Source: Petrimonas sulfuriphila (lineage in GTDB: Bacteria; Bacteroidota; Bacteroidia; Bacteroidales; Dysgonomonadaceae). From it: DNA of 64,000 bases. Position numbers and translations under genes: made by a program. Shown here piece after piece: positions 62,924-64,000 of this stretch; positions within the stretch are counted from its first letter, which is position 1, and every line of letters begins with the position of its first letter. The DNA lies in assembly GCF_051201015.1 (NCBI RefSeq), contig NZ_JBPEHI010000008.1. One strand, given 5' to 3'. The notes below the pieces were generated by a model that saw only the letters and a list, made by a program, of their open reading frames with translations, was not told where the DNA came from and made no database searches.

Positions 62924-63562
62924 TTATTCTGAACTGCCGGATAAATTTAATTGTGCACTTTCCGCCGGCTGGATGTTGCATATCATTTTCAAGTTAATAT
63001 TGATCATTTCGTCTACCTTTAGCATACCCATCATTTGTACGGGAGGCTCCAGTCCGAAGTCACGAATATTTATATGTTTTTCAATGTCAAAAATGTATCT
63101 CGTACCGTTTTTTTCGGTTTTAATGGGGAATTGGTATTTTTTTGTAACTCCCGTAATGGTAACATCTACAACGGCCACGCCTGTCGCGAGCTTTGGATTT
63201 TCGGGTAAGTCTATGTGATTCAGCTGAATATCCATCGTTGGGTATTCGTCGGATTTCAATAGTTTATAAAAATCCCTGAGAGCCATCTTATTGCTTGAAG
63301 TAAATCTTTTCACCGGTACAATAAGCCGGTTTTCGCTCAGGTAAAGTTTTTTATCGTTTTGTGATGCAGTGATGATCATGTTCTTTTGTATGAAGTTTTC
63401 ACTGCTTTGGGTAAGTGTGAAATTAACAATATTCGAGCTGCCGTTTATCGATAAACTGCTGTTTTTATTCACGTCTACAGCAACTACAGCTGAAGATGTT
63501 TGCGCGACAACAGCTCCTGTAGTCAGGATACCTATAAGTAAGAGGGCAAATAAAGCTTTCAT
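62924..63562 (-). CDS. YceI family periplasmic protein
   Basis: This protein of about 212 residues begins with a signal peptide ending VVAQ and has a YceI-type lipocalin-like beta-barrel: VKRFTSSNKMALRDFYKLLK, YPTMDIQLNHIDLPEN and VAVVDVTITGVTKKYQFPIK. YceI proteins bind isoprenoid-like lipids. ATG 63562 is preferred over a frame start two codons upstream. It converges with gldH and lies after the terminator of the outer-membrane protein gene. Confidence 0.85.
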   Translation of the reverse strand: MKALFALLLIGILTTGAVVAQTSSAVVAVDVNKNSSLSINGSSNIVNFTLTQSSENFIQKNMIITASQNDKKLYLSENRLIVPVKRFTSSNKMALRDFYKLLKSDEYPTMDIQLNHIDLPENPKLATGVAVVDVTITGVTKKYQFPIKTEKNGTRYIFDIEKHINIRDFGLEPPVQMMGMLKVDEMININLKMICNIQPAESAQLNLSGSSE

Positions 63563-63582
63563 TGTCAATTTTTTAAAGAAAG

Positions 63583-63614
63583 AACCAAACCGGTATCAAT
63601 TTACCGGCTTGGTT
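63583..63614 (-). terminator. Hairpin terminator after the outer-membrane barrel gene
   Basis: AACCAAACCGGTA (63583-63595 region) pairs with TTACCGGCTTGGTT (63601-63614) with one mismatch and a short loop. On the minus strand it follows the stop at 63625 by about 11 bases. Confidence 0.65.
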
Positions 63615-63624
63615 TTTATTGTTC

Positions 63625-64000
63625 TTAAAATGCTATGGATCCCTGCAAAGTCAATCCGTTGAACTCTGCACCATCTTGTATGGATCTGGCTGGAAATCCG
63701 TTGTATTTTTGGTTTACATATTCAATTTTAGCCATAACGTTTTTTGTCATATACCAACCGGCTGCAATGGCTACGCGATTTATATCCACTTCGTAATGAT
63801 TGGGTTCACCCTGTGCAGCTCCCATGTCGGCTTTCATTGTGTTATAACGGGCACCTACATAAAAATCTTCATCAGCTCCGAAGCGAACCACTAAGTCTGT
63901 AACAAATTGATTGGACTTTCTCACATCAGGCTCGTTAGCACCTCTCCCGCCTGCATTCTCCAGTGTTGTAAATGATTCGAGTGAAAATCCCTGAACAGGA
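63625..64000 (-). CDS. C-terminal part of an outer-membrane beta-barrel protein (partial)
   Basis: The frame is open from the window edge (first residues PVQGFSLESFTTLENAG) to the stop at 63625, giving 124 residues. Alternating hydrophobic and polar stretches such as FVTDLVVRFGADEDFYVGAR, VAIAAGWYMTKNVMAKIEYV and a terminal GLTLQGSIAF ending in Phe are typical of the last strands of a porin-like barrel. The porin subfamily (for example OprO/P-like) cannot be fixed from this piece. It ends just before a hairpin terminator. Confidence 0.75.
   Translation of the reverse strand, partial: PVQGFSLESFTTLENAGGRGANEPDVRKSNQFVTDLVVRFGADEDFYVGARYNTMKADMGAAQGEPNHYEVDINRVAIAAGWYMTKNVMAKIEYVNQKYNGFPARSIQDGAEFNGLTLQGSIAF

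Noticed and set aside
1..64000. CRISPR arrays, tRNA or rRNA genes, insertion sequences, prophage genes
   Set aside because: No regular spaced repeats, no cloverleaf or rRNA-like stretches and no transposase or phage proteins were seen on reading both strands. A dedicated search could still find small RNAs.

Overview
The window is a 64 kb piece of a Bacteroidales chromosome. Its gene set fits the Porphyromonadaceae/Dysgonomonadaceae side of the order, but the genus cannot be fixed from the sequence alone. Support comes from GldH, DUF4290, DUF4348, DUF5715 and DUF6340 family proteins, a Rho factor with a long disordered insert, NrfHA next to a ResB/CcsA pair, and many start regions carrying the Bacteroidetes -7 element TAnnTTTG. 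Most genes are housekeeping or core metabolic. No tRNA, rRNA, CRISPR array, insertion sequence or prophage was recognised.

Layout. 1-2410: end of a DnaQ-like exonuclease, a DUF5715 protein, a lipoprotein and truA. 2411-6125: an accessory protease patch with a C10 (streptopain-like) protease, a lipoprotein and an AT-rich astacin-type metalloprotease broken by two in-frame stop codons. 6144-6746: the wreck of trhO. 6754-11789: a nitrite ammonification operon (nrfH, nrfA, resB-like, ccsA) diverging from a Crp/Fnr regulator. 11807-19631: hydrolase, zwf-pgl, then on the other strand def, ruvX, lptB and folB, then an Xaa-Pro aminopeptidase and a gamma carbonic anhydrase-like protein. 19636-25451: a DHA2-type exporter, then a hexuronate cluster (uxaC, uxaE, a kdgK-eda deletion scar, exuT). 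25564-33625: uncharacterised envelope proteins, glutaminase, a DUF3267 zincin, rho and a DUF6340 lipoprotein. 34061-37682: etfB-etfA-acyl-CoA dehydrogenase. 37880-45208: two sigma factors, a 1.1 kb gene-poor stretch, a LolC/E-like permease, an aminotransferase, a membrane/periplasmic stress-like operon and a TPR protein. 45545-64000: prmA, a YidE transporter, malQ with CBM20 modules, a DUF4348 lipoprotein, cdd, a LysM glucosaminidase, DUF4290-rimM, dxr-rseP-metF, a PiT phosphate transporter with its DUF47 partner, holB-ricT-gldH, a YceI protein and the end of an outer-membrane barrel protein.

How the genes fit together. NrfH takes quinol electrons to NrfA, the ResB/CcsA pair attaches their haems, and the adjacent Crp/Fnr protein is the obvious candidate regulator. 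zwf and pgl form the oxidative pentose phosphate entry. UxaC, UxaE and ExuT import and isomerise hexuronates, but the local 2-keto-3-deoxygluconate kinase and aldolase genes have collapsed into one short remnant, so that step must be encoded elsewhere or be missing.

No clearly new biological system is visible. The most unusual theme is gene decay caught in progress: two nonsense codons in the astacin gene, N-terminal loss plus an internal in-frame deletion in trhO, the kdgK-eda fusion scar, and a secreted protein whose expected ATG reads ACG. Secondary points are a C10 protease paired with a possible inhibitor lipoprotein, a palindrome between the nrf and crp promoters, and a possible dispersed palindromic repeat.
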